Below, in pieces: positions 42,988 through 51,578 of a DNA stretch of 64,000 nt (its first letter is position 1; the number at the start of each line of letters is the position of its first letter). This DNA comes from Pseudobdellovibrionaceae bacterium. GTDB lineage: Bacteria; Bdellovibrionota; Bdellovibrionia; Bdellovibrionales; Bdellovibrionaceae. The notes under the pieces were generated by a model that made no database searches, was not told the DNA's origin, and saw only the letters and a program-made list of their open reading frames with translations. The stretch lies in NCBI GenBank assembly GCA_013359135.1, contig JABWCN010000015.1, positions 1 through 64,000 of the forward strand. Direction: 5' to 3'. Made by a program: the position numbers and the translations under genes.

Positions 42988-43773
42988 ATGGATAATGATC
43001 TTAAAAGACTAAAATCAACAAATTACTTAGAGTCTAAGGGCTTTTCTTTAGAAGTCACTAAGGATGGTTCTCCTACTTTGCGTTGGGGGCAAGGGGAAAG
43101 TATGCATCATAGTGGTGGAGCTGCTTCTGAAACAGTATATATATATGGCTATGCTTTGGAGAAGTATCTTAAATTACAAATGCCTTCGAATGAATTGGTC
43201 GTGATGTCAATGGGTTTTGGCTTAGGATATAACGAGATTCTTACGGTCGTATGGTACTTATTAAATCAAGATCAACTCCCTAAGATCAAGATTGTGAGTT
43301 ATGAAAAAGAAGCCTTTTTATACCATGAGTTTGGATTGTGGCTTGAAAATAGAGATACTCCACTATATGAAATTTATGAAGAGGTTTTAAAGTCAGTTAC
43401 TAAGCTTCTTTCAAGCTCAGACTCAAGAATTTCTGATGATCTGACTTTTCAAAAACACATAAAAAAAAATTTGTTGGACTTTAGAAAACAACAGCAGTGG
43501 ATACAAGAGGATGCTGTGACTTCACAGACTAATTTTGTAGATCAATTTAATATATTTCTTTTTGATGCCTTTTCAAATAAAAGTACGCCAGATTTATGGA
43601 GTACTGATTTTTTAGTAAAACTTTTAAGTGGACATTCCAAAAAGCCATGTGTGTTTGCAACTTATGCTTGTCGAGGTGAGCTTAAGAGAGTTCTTATTTC
43701 CTGTGGTTTTGCTTTTGAAAAACGTAAGGGTTTTCTGGGGAAAAGAGATGCAACTTGCGCTGTTTTAATTTAA
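42988..43773 (+). CDS. MnmC-like SAM-dependent methyltransferase (DUF752 type)
   Basis: 261 residues with the MnmC methyltransferase pattern: HHSGGAASETVYIYG near the N terminus, VVMSMGFGLGYNE (SAM loop), IFLFDAFSNKSTPDLWSTDF, and VFATYACRGELKRVLISCGF followed by GFLGKRDATCAVLI. In MnmC this domain methylates the wobble uridine (nm5s2U to mnm5s2U) in tRNA; stand-alone forms without the oxidase domain are common. Its stop overlaps that of the convergent GYF-PilZ gene in a shared TTAA. Confidence 0.82.
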   Translation: MDNDLKRLKSTNYLESKGFSLEVTKDGSPTLRWGQGESMHHSGGAASETVYIYGYALEKYLKLQMPSNELVVMSMGFGLGYNEILTVVWYLLNQDQLPKIKIVSYEKEAFLYHEFGLWLENRDTPLYEIYEEVLKSVTKLLSSSDSRISDDLTFQKHIKKNLLDFRKQQQWIQEDAVTSQTNFVDQFNIFLFDAFSNKSTPDLWSTDFLVKLLSGHSKKPCVFATYACRGELKRVLISCGFAFEKRKGFLGKRDATCAVLI

Positions 43774-44462
43774 CTTTTATCATCGCTAAATTTATTAACA
43801 TACTCTATGATTTGACTTTTAGCTTCAGGTGAAATTGATGTGAACTTGAGGCCAACATAATTATCATTTCCCATGTAAACCACTGCCGCATGTACATGAA
43901 TATCCGAGTTTAGATTTGGGCTTTTTATGAGCCCCTTGATGTATATCCCTTGGGAGAAACCGACAGCATCGGTAAGACCAATTCCTCCTTCTGAAATAGT
44001 GATAACTTTGGCTTTTACAGGAACATGTGTATCTACTCTTTCTCCATCAAAAAAGCCAAGGATGGGAACTCTTGGAGTATTTCTCCGAGTGATTCCTAAT
44101 TCATCAGCGATGACCACTGAAGAAAATATACTAGTCCACTTAGGTTGTTCTTTATTTTTGAAGTAGATCAAATCAAATTCTTTTTGCTTTTTGAGCTCAT
44201 TGATCAGCTCTTTGAATGTTAAGTCTTGAGATTCGGTATCGTTGATTCGGAATTTCCATGAAGGTATTTCTCTTTGGGAATCATTTACCTTTTGTTTTTC
44301 ACTTAAAAAAACTTTCCAATCGTTTGGAGTTAGCCATTCCGCCATTCCCTGACCCCAAATAAGAATATCATCTTGAGAGTTCTCAATAAGAGCCTCTATT
44401 TGATTCAAGTTATAAGGGCCATTGATTTTGTTTTTTTTTTGAGTAAACCATTTATGAGTCAT
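43770..44462 (-). CDS. GYF-domain and PilZ-domain protein
   Basis: 230 residues: the first ~50 (KWFTQKKNKINGPYNLNQIE, then WGQGMAEWLTPNDW) form a GYF_2-type fold that binds proline-rich or linear peptides. After a linker, a PilZ domain starts at RRNTPRVPILGFFDGERVD and continues with the ISEGGIGLTDAVGF loop and NYVGLKFTSISPEA. Canonical PilZ c-di-GMP sites are RxxxR and (D/N)xSxxG. Here RRNTPR and ISEGG are near matches with a substituted D/N, so binding is uncertain. GltJ carries a GYF domain, so a link to the motility-like motor is possible but inferred. Confidence 0.78.
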   Translation of the reverse strand: MTHKWFTQKKNKINGPYNLNQIEALIENSQDDILIWGQGMAEWLTPNDWKVFLSEKQKVNDSQREIPSWKFRINDTESQDLTFKELINELKKQKEFDLIYFKNKEQPKWTSIFSSVVIADELGITRRNTPRVPILGFFDGERVDTHVPVKAKVITISEGGIGLTDAVGFSQGIYIKGLIKSPNLNSDIHVHAAVVYMGNDNYVGLKFTSISPEAKSQIIEYVNKFSDDKS

Positions 44463-44768
44463 TATAAATAAATTGACTTAAATGCTTTTGATTGCCCAGA
44501 ACTTTTTTCTTTTGTTTAGGTTCCTAGACTTCTATCGAGTTTTGTAATAAAAAAATTAATTAAGAACCAACCAGTCAATTAAAAGAATTAAAATCATTAA
44601 AAGACAAGAGCTGATTAACATTTTATGAGAGCCTTTTTTCATAGACCTATTAGATTCCTTTACTATCGCCATACTTAAACGGTAGTCTTGTTGGTCTGAT
44701 TTTTACAATCAAATTATCTTTAATATAAATTTGCGTTAATTTTATAATCTCTATAACAAAAAATAATT
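44463..44768. other. 306-base gap with a possible small membrane-protein ORF
   Basis: AT-rich spacer between the GYF-PilZ gene and the patatin gene, both minus-strand. The only thing I find is the short ORF at 44556-44672. No tRNA, no strong hairpin. Confidence 0.5.
44556..44672 (-). CDS. Possible 38-residue single-TM protein
   Basis: From the ATG at 44672 this reads MAIVKESNRSMKKGSHKM, then a hydrophobic helix (LISSCLLMILILLIDWLVLN) ending at TAA 44556. A second ATG at 44642 (MKKGSHKM) would give 28 residues and has AGG a few nt before it. Basic N terminus plus one helix is typical of small inner-membrane proteins; without conservation data it could be chance in AT-rich DNA. Confidence 0.35.
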   Translation of the reverse strand: MAIVKESNRSMKKGSHKMLISSCLLMILILLIDWLVLN

Positions 44769-45899
44769 CTACGATTGATAGAGTTTTAAAAGGTCGTCCT
44801 TATGATTAAGAGCATCTTGAAAACCGACTTCAATCAGTTCGGAGCAAAAATCAGACTCAAACAATAAATAGCTAATAAGTTCATTAGCTTCGTTAATATT
44901 CCCTAGACCCTTAATTAGGTAACGAATGATTTTTGGAATCTTTCTAGAGTGTTTTGAGGCTATTTCCCCTAGGTCCCTGGATGGTGAGATAAAAACATAG
45001 TCCAATTTTCTGTAATTAATCTTATTTTTATCATCAACATAAGTAACAAGGTCGTTCATGCGATCAATTCTTTCAACATCATGCTCAACATTATCCAGTA
45101 AAACGGCATTTAGCAGTACATTAATAACTCTGGCCACAGAAGGTGGAGACTTTATTCCATGGAGTTGTGAATTGTATGGAGTGTAGGATTTTCCTTTAAC
45201 TCCAATAACTATAAGTTTTTCAGCTCCAGCATAAATGCTTGGTCCACAGGGGTGAGAGTTACGTACGCAACCATCACCAAAAAAACGTTCACCGATAGGT
45301 CGGGGAGGAAATAGAAGCGGAATTGCACTTGATCCAAGAATATGATCATGAGTGATCTCACTGAGCTCTGATACTCGTCTTTGTTTTTGCCAGGTTTTAA
45401 TTTCTTTGCCAGCTTGTATAAAAGAAACGGCTGTAGAATCCGAATAATCAACAGCCGTAATTATTAAAGATTCAAAATGTTTTTCATGAATATTTTGTTT
45501 TACTTGGGAGATTTTCAGGTGGGTATTTAGAAAGGCTTTTAGTGGATCTGTATCAAGAAGAGCTCTTCCAGGAGTTGTTGATCCAGTTAATCCCCCAAGG
45601 GAAAGTTCACCAAACCATTTAAGTCCTATTTTTCCTAAAGAGACGACATCGGTATTATAGACGTTTTCACTTTGTAAGTTTGCCCAGAAATCAACAAGCT
45701 TTTTGATAGCATTTTCTGGTTCATGCCACCCTGATGCTAAAAAACTAGCATTTATAGCTCCAGCACTAACACCTGAAAAGTGATCAATTTTAAATGGTAG
45801 GCTTTCTTTTCTTAAAACCTCATAAATTCCTTGAACAACACCTGCTTGATATGCACCACGAGCACCACCGCCAGATAAAATGAGTCCTAATTGCTTCAT
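44769..45899 (-). CDS. Patatin-like phospholipase
   Basis: 376 residues with the full patatin set: GGGARGAYQAGV (oxyanion hole, near residue 10), nucleophile Ser in FSGVSAGAINASF (GxSxG), and the catalytic Asp in FFGDGCVRNSHP. The enzyme hydrolyses lipid acyl esters. No signal peptide, so cytoplasmic or exported by another route. The C-terminal 130 residues contain charged helical segments. Single gene. In predators such enzymes could attack prey lipids; that is speculation here. Confidence 0.92.
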   Translation of the reverse strand: MKQLGLILSGGGARGAYQAGVVQGIYEVLRKESLPFKIDHFSGVSAGAINASFLASGWHEPENAIKKLVDFWANLQSENVYNTDVVSLGKIGLKWFGELSLGGLTGSTTPGRALLDTDPLKAFLNTHLKISQVKQNIHEKHFESLIITAVDYSDSTAVSFIQAGKEIKTWQKQRRVSELSEITHDHILGSSAIPLLFPPRPIGERFFGDGCVRNSHPCGPSIYAGAEKLIVIGVKGKSYTPYNSQLHGIKSPPSVARVINVLLNAVLLDNVEHDVERIDRMNDLVTYVDDKNKINYRKLDYVFISPSRDLGEIASKHSRKIPKIIRYLIKGLGNINEANELISYLLFESDFCSELIEVGFQDALNHKDDLLKLYQS

Positions 45900-45999
45900 C
45901 TAATAATTGTTAAAAAAAAACAACATTATTGCAAATGAAATCAGCAAACACCGACTTTTGATTGCTTGTTTTTAAGCTTATGGTAGTTAAAAAAGAATT

Positions 46000-46659
46000 A
46001 TGGAACAAATCTTAGATATTTTTCTTCATTTAGATGTGCATTTGGTGGTTCTTTCTCAAACTTATGGTTTATGGATTTATGGGATACTGTTTTTGATTAT
46101 TTTTTGTGAAACAGGATTAGTGGTTACCCCTTTTTTACCTGGAGATAGTTTATTGTTTGCGACAGGAGCTCTAGCAGCACTTCCCGGATCTGGAGTAAAT
46201 GGTTTGTTGATATGGGGATTGTTGATTATAGCTGCTTTTTTGGGTGATAACGTTAATTATCATATTGGAAAGTGGATTGGCCCAAAGGTTTTTAATCAAA
46301 AAAAATCTCTATTTTTTGATCCAAACCATCTTCAAAGAACTCAAAACTTTTACAAAACCTACGGTGCTAGGACTGTTATTTTTGCAAGGTTTTTACCTAT
46401 ATTTAGAACTTTTGCCCCTTTTGTTGCGGGCATAGGGTCTATGGATATCAGAAAGTACATGGGCTTAAGCCTTTTTGGTTCCACTCTTTGGATGAGTCTT
46501 TTTATTGGAGCTGGATACTTTTTTGGAAATCTTCCCAGTGTAAAAAAACAATTTCATGTTGTTATTTTGGCAGTGATTGGTATCTCTGTATTGCCAATAT
46601 TAATCACGGCATTTAAATCTTTTCTAGCGAATAAATCCAAGTCAAAGGCCTCTTTGTAG
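46000..46659 (+). CDS. DedA-family membrane protein
   Basis: 219 residues and about five membrane segments. Family motifs: FCETGLVVTPFLPGDSLLFA, GDNVNYHIGKWIGPKVF and the conserved basic stretch VIFARFLPIFRTFAPFVAGI. DedA proteins are proposed lipid (undecaprenyl-phosphate or PE) flippases needed for membrane integrity. A short tail of positively charged residues ends the protein. Starts 100 nt from the patatin gene, divergent. Confidence 0.93.
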   Translation: MEQILDIFLHLDVHLVVLSQTYGLWIYGILFLIIFCETGLVVTPFLPGDSLLFATGALAALPGSGVNGLLIWGLLIIAAFLGDNVNYHIGKWIGPKVFNQKKSLFFDPNHLQRTQNFYKTYGARTVIFARFLPIFRTFAPFVAGIGSMDIRKYMGLSLFGSTLWMSLFIGAGYFFGNLPSVKKQFHVVILAVIGISVLPILITAFKSFLANKSKSKASL

Positions 46660-46794
46660 AGTTTAAAAAGAAATAATATAAGTTATAATGAAGCGTTGCG
46701 ATAGAAAAAAAGTAATGGCTGACGTTTTTTCTTTATCTTTTTGTTTTCCTTAGTGAACATCAAAGTTATTACAATTTCTAAGGAGGGGATTAAA

Positions 46795-47739
46795 ATGACA
46801 AAAAATAAAGGGATTTTTTTTACATTAGCTTCTGGTTTTTTATTGAAGACAGTTATTCTTTGTGGAATTAGCTCGCTAGCTTTGGCACAAGAAAATACTT
46901 CTTCTCAAAGTAAAATGAAAGCCACTGATCTTGGTGTTAAAACTCAAGAACTCAAAGATATCGATGAAGAAATAACCAATGCACGTTTGCGCGCATCCAC
47001 GGGTTCTAAATCTAAATTTTCAATTCAGACTGAGTTTGGCTATAGTGGTGGTAGTGTAGGTTCTCCTATTGGTAAAACTAGACCTAAGCTTGATGCTGGG
47101 CCTATTGTTCCGGACTACACAGCAGCTTATGGCAGTATTTCTGGTAAATACAGAATCAATGAAAGAAATAATATTAATTTAGGATCAGGAATCGGTTTAA
47201 CAACTCCTGGTTTTGAAGGGCAAAGAAGTGAGTTACAAGATCCGTATCTATCTTTTTCTCATTTAATAGCCATTAATGGTTATCAAAATGTTTTATTAGC
47301 TCAGATTACAGCGCATAGCTCAAAATCTAATTTGGATGCTAAAAACGAATATGGGATAGATTTTACTCATACAATCTTAACAAACATTGGAAAATCTAAA
47401 TGGCAAGCAGGACTTTCAACAGCCCTATCTTATGAAGGGTATTCTGGATTTGTTTCTAAAAATGCTCAAGCGGCTCAATCCGTGATAGGTTTTTATCCCT
47501 TTGCTGAATATGCTTTTTCAGATAACTACTCTTTTAGAACAGTTTACAGAGGATCTACTTTTGTGGCACTTCGCTCAGCTACGGAGAAACTTTTATGGTC
47601 TGAAGCTACTCAATCTATGGGTGTTGGTATGACTATCACTAGAGATATTTATCTTTATCCAAATATCCAATGGGTTTGGAGAGATCTGAGAAGCGATAAA
47701 ACTAATGTAGCTCTTTCTGCTAACATCAATTTCTTCTAA
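46795..47739 (+). CDS. Outer-membrane beta-barrel protein
   Basis: 314 residues from the ATG at 46795, with AAGGAGGGG 6 nt upstream; an earlier start 18 codons up would spoil the signal peptide (KTVILCGISSLALA, ending ALAQ). After a short helical segment (about 25-60) alternating strands begin (FSIQTEFGYSGGSVGSP), and the protein ends with the barrel signature ALSANINFF (terminal Phe). Likely about 12 strands. Family not identified. It is followed by a good terminator. Confidence 0.75.
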   Translation: MTKNKGIFFTLASGFLLKTVILCGISSLALAQENTSSQSKMKATDLGVKTQELKDIDEEITNARLRASTGSKSKFSIQTEFGYSGGSVGSPIGKTRPKLDAGPIVPDYTAAYGSISGKYRINERNNINLGSGIGLTTPGFEGQRSELQDPYLSFSHLIAINGYQNVLLAQITAHSSKSNLDAKNEYGIDFTHTILTNIGKSKWQAGLSTALSYEGYSGFVSKNAQAAQSVIGFYPFAEYAFSDNYSFRTVYRGSTFVALRSATEKLLWSEATQSMGVGMTITRDIYLYPNIQWVWRDLRSDKTNVALSANINFF

Positions 47740-47780
47740 ATTTTTGGAGTGAAATGTTGATGTAGAATCGCAAGATACTA

Positions 47781-47806
47781 AAAAGGGCCTCAAAAGGGGC
47801 CCTTTT
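47781..47806. terminator. Intrinsic terminator after the barrel gene
   Basis: Stem AAAAGGGCC/GGCCCTTTT (47781-47789 and 47798-47806) with an 8-nt loop. It is followed on the plus strand by CTATTT, and the stem itself ends in T4. It lies 40 bases after the barrel stop and 52 before the M23 gene stop (converging), so it may serve both. Confidence 0.8.
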
Positions 47807-47858
47807 CTATTTAGAATAATGAATAGAAACTGTTTCTTAAATTAAGTTAAAAAAGAGT

Positions 47859-48527
47859 TTAGTTTTTTGCAGAGAGTTGCTCTAAAACCTTTTCTCCGTT
47901 TGGAAGGAATAATAGAGGGTCATAAGCATCTTTATTTTGACGAATTTCAAAGTGTAAATGAACACCAGTTACTCGGCCCGTTTTGCCCATAAGCCCTAAT
48001 AGATCACCTTGCCTTAGAGTTTGTTTTTCTTTAACGATGATTTTATCAAGATGGGCGTATATTGTTGCCCAACCATTTTCACCTTCAACAAGGACCATTT
48101 TGCCATAACCTTTAAAATCTTTACCTGCGTACACAACCATACCATTGTGACTTGAGTAAATAGGAGTTCCTTTCTGTGCTGCTAAATCAATCCCCCAATG
48201 AGAGCGTTTTTTTCTTTTTTTGGGGTGAGGGACGGGGTCTGAACTATAACCACGTGTAAGTCTTGCCTCGTCTATCGGCCAATCAAAATATTTATGTTTA
48301 ACAATAGATTGTGGTGCTCTGGAAAGCTCTGTTTTAATAACAGAGTTGTCTGTTTTGTCTATAAGCGTTTTATCTATTGTTTGTAGTGAGCCAATTTCTC
48401 TTGAAATTTCAGTTGGAGATGTGGAACAAGAGTTCAGAAAAGAAAGCCCAATGGTTAAAGATAAAAGTTCTTTAAAAAAGAACTTTTTTGAATATTTTTT
48501 GTTTTTTTTAAATCCATTTAAATTCAT
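47859..48527 (-). CDS. M23-family peptidase lipoprotein
   Basis: 222 residues from the ATG at 48527, with AGGGTG upstream. A basic N terminus, hydrophobic stretch and lipobox FLNSC (about residue 34) indicate a lipoprotein. The M23 domain contains HWGIDLAAQKGTPIYSS (first His and Asp), then ATIYAHLDKI and GVHLHFEIR (catalytic and zinc His). M23 peptidases cut peptidoglycan cross-links or act as activators such as EnvC/NlpD; all zinc ligands are present here, so enzymatic activity is plausible. Confidence 0.92.
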   Translation of the reverse strand: MNLNGFKKNKKYSKKFFFKELLSLTIGLSFLNSCSTSPTEISREIGSLQTIDKTLIDKTDNSVIKTELSRAPQSIVKHKYFDWPIDEARLTRGYSSDPVPHPKKRKKRSHWGIDLAAQKGTPIYSSHNGMVVYAGKDFKGYGKMVLVEGENGWATIYAHLDKIIVKEKQTLRQGDLLGLMGKTGRVTGVHLHFEIRQNKDAYDPLLFLPNGEKVLEQLSAKN

Positions 48528-48553
48528 CAATTTACACCCTAATTTTTATTATC

Positions 48554-48582
48554 GAAACAACCTTGTTTAACTAGGTTGTTTC
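48554..48582. repeat. Hairpin between glyA and the M23 gene
   Basis: GAAACAACCT and AGGTTGTTTC (48554-48563, 48573-48582) form a perfect 10-bp stem with a 9-nt loop. No T run follows on the minus strand, so it is either a weak terminator for glyA (78 nt downstream of its stop) or a leader structure of the M23 gene starting 26 nt on. Confidence 0.55.
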
Positions 48583-48660
48583 CATAGTACTGAACACCTA
48601 TCGGTAAAAAAACCAATTTCTTAATTTTCACGAGTCCTTAGTCTTGAAAATAGAAAGAAA

Positions 48661-49908
48661 TTAATAGGGTAGAGGAAATTTTTGACATAATTTTTTAACG
48701 TCTTCCTTGATGTTAGCTTTGAGTTTTGTGTTATCGATCTCACTGATGATGTCAGCGATCCAATTGCCAATGACTTGCATTTCGTTTTTGCCCATACCTC
48801 TTGTTGTTAGAGCTGGCGTTCCAATTCGAATACCGCTCGTAACAAATGGAGAGCGTTTTTCATTGGGAACAGTATTTTTGTTTACAGTGATGCCTGCCTC
48901 GTCTAGAGCTATTTCAGCTTGTTTACCTGTTACAGGAAGCGAACTAAGATCTAACAACAGTAAATGGTTATCTGTTCCTCCGGTGACTAAGGGTATTCTT
49001 CTCTCTGTTAAGACTTCAGCTAATACTTTAGCATTTTCTATTACATTGCCAATATAACCTTTAAAATCACTTTTTAGGACTTCTCCAAAGGCCACAGCTT
49101 TAGCTGCAATAACATGTTCAAGAGGGCCGCCTTGGATACCTGGAAAAATTCTAGAATTCATAGTTTTAGCAAACTCCTCATTGTTTGTCAGGATAAGGCC
49201 TCCCCTTGGTCCTCTAAGAGTTTTATGAGTGGTAGATGTCACATAATCAGCGTAGGGAAAAGGAGATGGATGATGACCACTAGCAACTAAACCTGCAAAG
49301 TGGGCCATGTCTACAAGGAGTTTTGCACCTACGGAATCTGCAATTTCTTTGAACTTAGCAAAATCTAAAAAACGAGAATAAGCGCTGTATCCTGCAATAA
49401 TTAACTTTGGTTTATGGATCTGAGCTTCTGCGTAAATACTGTCATAATTAAGTCTTCCAGTCTCTGAATCTAATTTATAAGAAACGGGATTAAACAAAAG
49501 ACCAGAGAAGTTAACAGGACTTCCATGCGTTAAGTGTCCACCATGCGATAAATCCATGCCCATAATCGTATCACCAGCTTTAACTGAAGCCAGGTATACG
49601 GCCATGTTTGCTTGTGATCCTGAATGGGGCTGAACATTAGCAAAGTCACATTTGAAAATTTTCTTTGCGCGATCTATAGCAATAGCTTCAATTTGATCGA
49701 CATTATGACAACCACCATAATAGCGTTTGTTTGGATAACCTTCAGCGTATTTATTTGTCAAAACTGATCCCTGAGCCTCCATTACTGACTGAGAAGTATA
49801 GTTTTCTGATGCAATCATTTCTAAGCCATACTGTTGACGTTCTTCTTCAGCTTTTATCCACTGAGCGATTTGGGGATCACTTTCAAATAATTTTGTTTTT
49901 TCTATCAT
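48661..49908 (-). CDS. glyA: Serine hydroxymethyltransferase
   Basis: 415 residues, the usual length. Signature blocks: [36 protein letters not shown], the PLP lysine in [16 protein letters not shown], and the C-terminal [13 protein letters not shown]. It interconverts serine and glycine, charging tetrahydrofolate with a one-carbon unit. AGGT-type ribosome site (GGAGGTAACC upstream). rpiB lies 75 nt upstream on the same strand; the rpiB-glyA order is common in bacteria. Confidence 0.97.
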   Translation of the reverse strand: MIEKTKLFESDPQIAQWIKAEEERQQYGLEMIASENYTSQSVMEAQGSVLTNKYAEGYPNKRYYGGCHNVDQIEAIAIDRAKKIFKCDFANVQPHSGSQANMAVYLASVKAGDTIMGMDLSHGGHLTHGSPVNFSGLLFNPVSYKLDSETGRLNYDSIYAEAQIHKPKLIIAGYSAYSRFLDFAKFKEIADSVGAKLLVDMAHFAGLVASGHHPSPFPYADYVTSTTHKTLRGPRGGLILTNNEEFAKTMNSRIFPGIQGGPLEHVIAAKAVAFGEVLKSDFKGYIGNVIENAKVLAEVLTERRIPLVTGGTDNHLLLLDLSSLPVTGKQAEIALDEAGITVNKNTVPNEKRSPFVTSGIRIGTPALTTRGMGKNEMQVIGNWIADIISEIDNTKLKANIKEDVKKLCQKFPLPY

Positions 49909-49983
49909 AGGTTACCTCCAAAGGTTAAAAAAAGACTTTAGAGGAAAAATAAAAGGAATCAATACGTACTACAGCATAATCTA

Positions 49984-50556
49984 TCAGTTGATTTTTTTAA
50001 CTCTGTCGCTGTGTCTTCCTTGAGCAAAAGGTGTGTTTAAAAACTTAAGTAAACACTTAAAAGCTGTGGTTTGATCCATAAAGCGGCCAGGTAAGCACAA
50101 TATATTGGCATTATTGTGCTCTCTGGAGAGAGCAGATATGGTTTCGTTCCATACTAGGGCAGCTCTAATTCCTGAGTACTTATTAGCTTTCATTGCCATT
50201 CCTTGACCACTACCACATATTAGTAATCCTAAGGAAGGAAGTTGAAGGCAATCAATAGTAGAAACAGCTTGTAAGTTATTCAGATTAGTTTCTTTTGTGT
50301 TTTCTTCGATTAAATTTTTGCAAACTTTTTCCGCAATATCAGTGTAGTTAACAGAATCTAGAGAAAAACACCCAAGATCGATTGGCTTCCATTCAGATAA
50401 ACTTAAAAACTCGTTTTCTGTGGTGTTATTTTCGTACTGGGGGTGCTGTTTTACAAAACTACTAGTAGAACAAGTAACTTCATTTATTAGGTTTAGGAGT
50501 TGAAGTTTTAAATCAAAGCCTCCATGGTCAGAGCCAATAAATAAATTCTTTATCAT
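49984..50556 (-). CDS. rpiB: Ribose-5-phosphate isomerase B with two insertions
   Basis: 190 residues against about 150 for RpiB. Core motifs: LFIGSDHGGFDLKLQL (N-terminal phosphate/substrate site), DIAEKVCKNL, LLICGSGQGMAMKANKYSGI (the GTGxG-type loop, here GSGQG) and AREHNNAN-like EHNNANILCLPGR, then GRHSDRVKKI. The catalytic Cys is present in the LICGSG loop. Two insertions, about 30 residues after the first helix and about 15 before the LLICGSG strand, are Asn/Thr-rich and unusual. It interconverts ribose-5-P and ribulose-5-P. Confidence 0.92.
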   Translation of the reverse strand: MIKNLFIGSDHGGFDLKLQLLNLINEVTCSTSSFVKQHPQYENNTTENEFLSLSEWKPIDLGCFSLDSVNYTDIAEKVCKNLIEENTKETNLNNLQAVSTIDCLQLPSLGLLICGSGQGMAMKANKYSGIRAALVWNETISALSREHNNANILCLPGRFMDQTTAFKCLLKFLNTPFAQGRHSDRVKKIN

Positions 50557-50720
50557 AAAGATACCCCTTATTTGAAGTCACGTGTTCATACTAATTTACG
50601 CCTATAAGATAAAAGCTAATGATATTTTTGTACAGTAGGTTTTGTGTTATAGGCTTTGGGTGGCTATTTTTTATTCAAAGTGACAGTTTTTGATTTAGAC
50701 ATTTTTTTATTTTTAGGGGG

Positions 50721-50755
50721 TTTCATATAAAATCCCATAGAGATTTTATATGAAA
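50721..50755. promoter_or_regulatory. Inverted repeat in the rpiB / exported-protein divergent region
   Basis: TTTCATATAAAATC (50721-50734) and GATTTTATATGAAA (50742-50755) are exact reverse complements with a 7-nt centre. It lies 165 bases from rpiB and 77 from the plus-strand gene. No T tail on either side, so an operator or leader hairpin is more likely than a terminator. Confidence 0.5.
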
Positions 50756-50831
50756 TTTGCTATAAGATAACAAAAGATTTTGATAGGACTAAATCCTGTA
50801 GATAGTAATTCCAGTGGAGTGAGTAAAGGCT

Positions 50832-51494
50832 ATGAGAACAATGATCTTATCTAGTAAAATGGTTTTAAAAATAATCTTTTTGGTTATTGCGTTGTTGACT
50901 GCTTCGGTTACAAGTTGGGCGCAAAAAACAATTGAAAATAGTAAAAAAGTTAATAGTAATAAAATTAGTTTTCCTAAGTTTACCAACAGTATCACAGATG
51001 AACAAATTCAAAGTGTATATTCAATTAAAGGTCCAGATAATTTTGATTTTGTAAATGTTTTAGTGTTAAAAAAAGACCCTAGTGAAAAGGATAAGAAATA
51101 TAATCTGTTATTCTTGGGGTCAAAAGGAAGTACGAATTTTAAAATTGCTGAGATTGGTTTTCTTGATTTAGACATGATGGTAGAAACAGATCGTCCAGAA
51201 ATTACAGTCAATCACAAAGGTGAGCTGTTAATTAAAGAACTCCGCTCTAAACAGAACCAGGGACTTTGGGAGCGTATTTTAGTTTTTCGTTTTATAAAAG
51301 ATGAATTGCGACTTACTGGTCTTACATTTTTTTTATATGTTGATGCTGACTCAAATGATGAAATCCAGTCTTGTGACTATGACTTTTCCACAGGAAAAGG
51401 GATAAGAGATAATAGAGTTAAAACCATTAAAACTACACCAATAGCTATTAAAGATCTAACCTATAAGCAACTTCTTAGTTGCGATTGGAAATAA
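50832..51494 (+). CDS. Exported hypothetical protein (220 aa)
   Basis: A signal peptide (about 1-30, ending TSWAQ), then 190 residues with several beta strands (NVLVLKKDPS, YNLLFLGSKGSTNF, PEITVNHKGELLIKEL, WERILVFRFIKDELRLTGLT). The later part (DADSNDEIQSCDYDFSTGKG) matches a pattern seen in exported proteins that report numerical or enzyme-readout style beta-sandwich folds, but I do not recognise a family. An ATG closer to the signal core (MVLKIIFL) is a possible alternative start. It is a single gene. Confidence 0.6.
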   Translation: MRTMILSSKMVLKIIFLVIALLTASVTSWAQKTIENSKKVNSNKISFPKFTNSITDEQIQSVYSIKGPDNFDFVNVLVLKKDPSEKDKKYNLLFLGSKGSTNFKIAEIGFLDLDMMVETDRPEITVNHKGELLIKELRSKQNQGLWERILVFRFIKDELRLTGLTFFLYVDADSNDEIQSCDYDFSTGKGIRDNRVKTIKTTPIAIKDLTYKQLLSCDWK

Positions 51495-51526
51495 CCATAG
51501 CGAAAAGTGCCGGTTTTTTTGTTTTT
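51493..51526 (+). terminator. Possible weak terminator after the exported hypothetical
   Basis: An imperfect stem AACC...GGTT with an inner GC/GC pair encloses GAAAAGT, followed by TTTTTTTGTTTTT. It overlaps the stop codon. The weak stem makes the call tentative, but the T tail is long. Confidence 0.4.
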
Positions 51527-51578
51527 AATAAACAGAAAGTATAAGTACTTTTTGAATAATCAAATAATCTCTTTGAAT

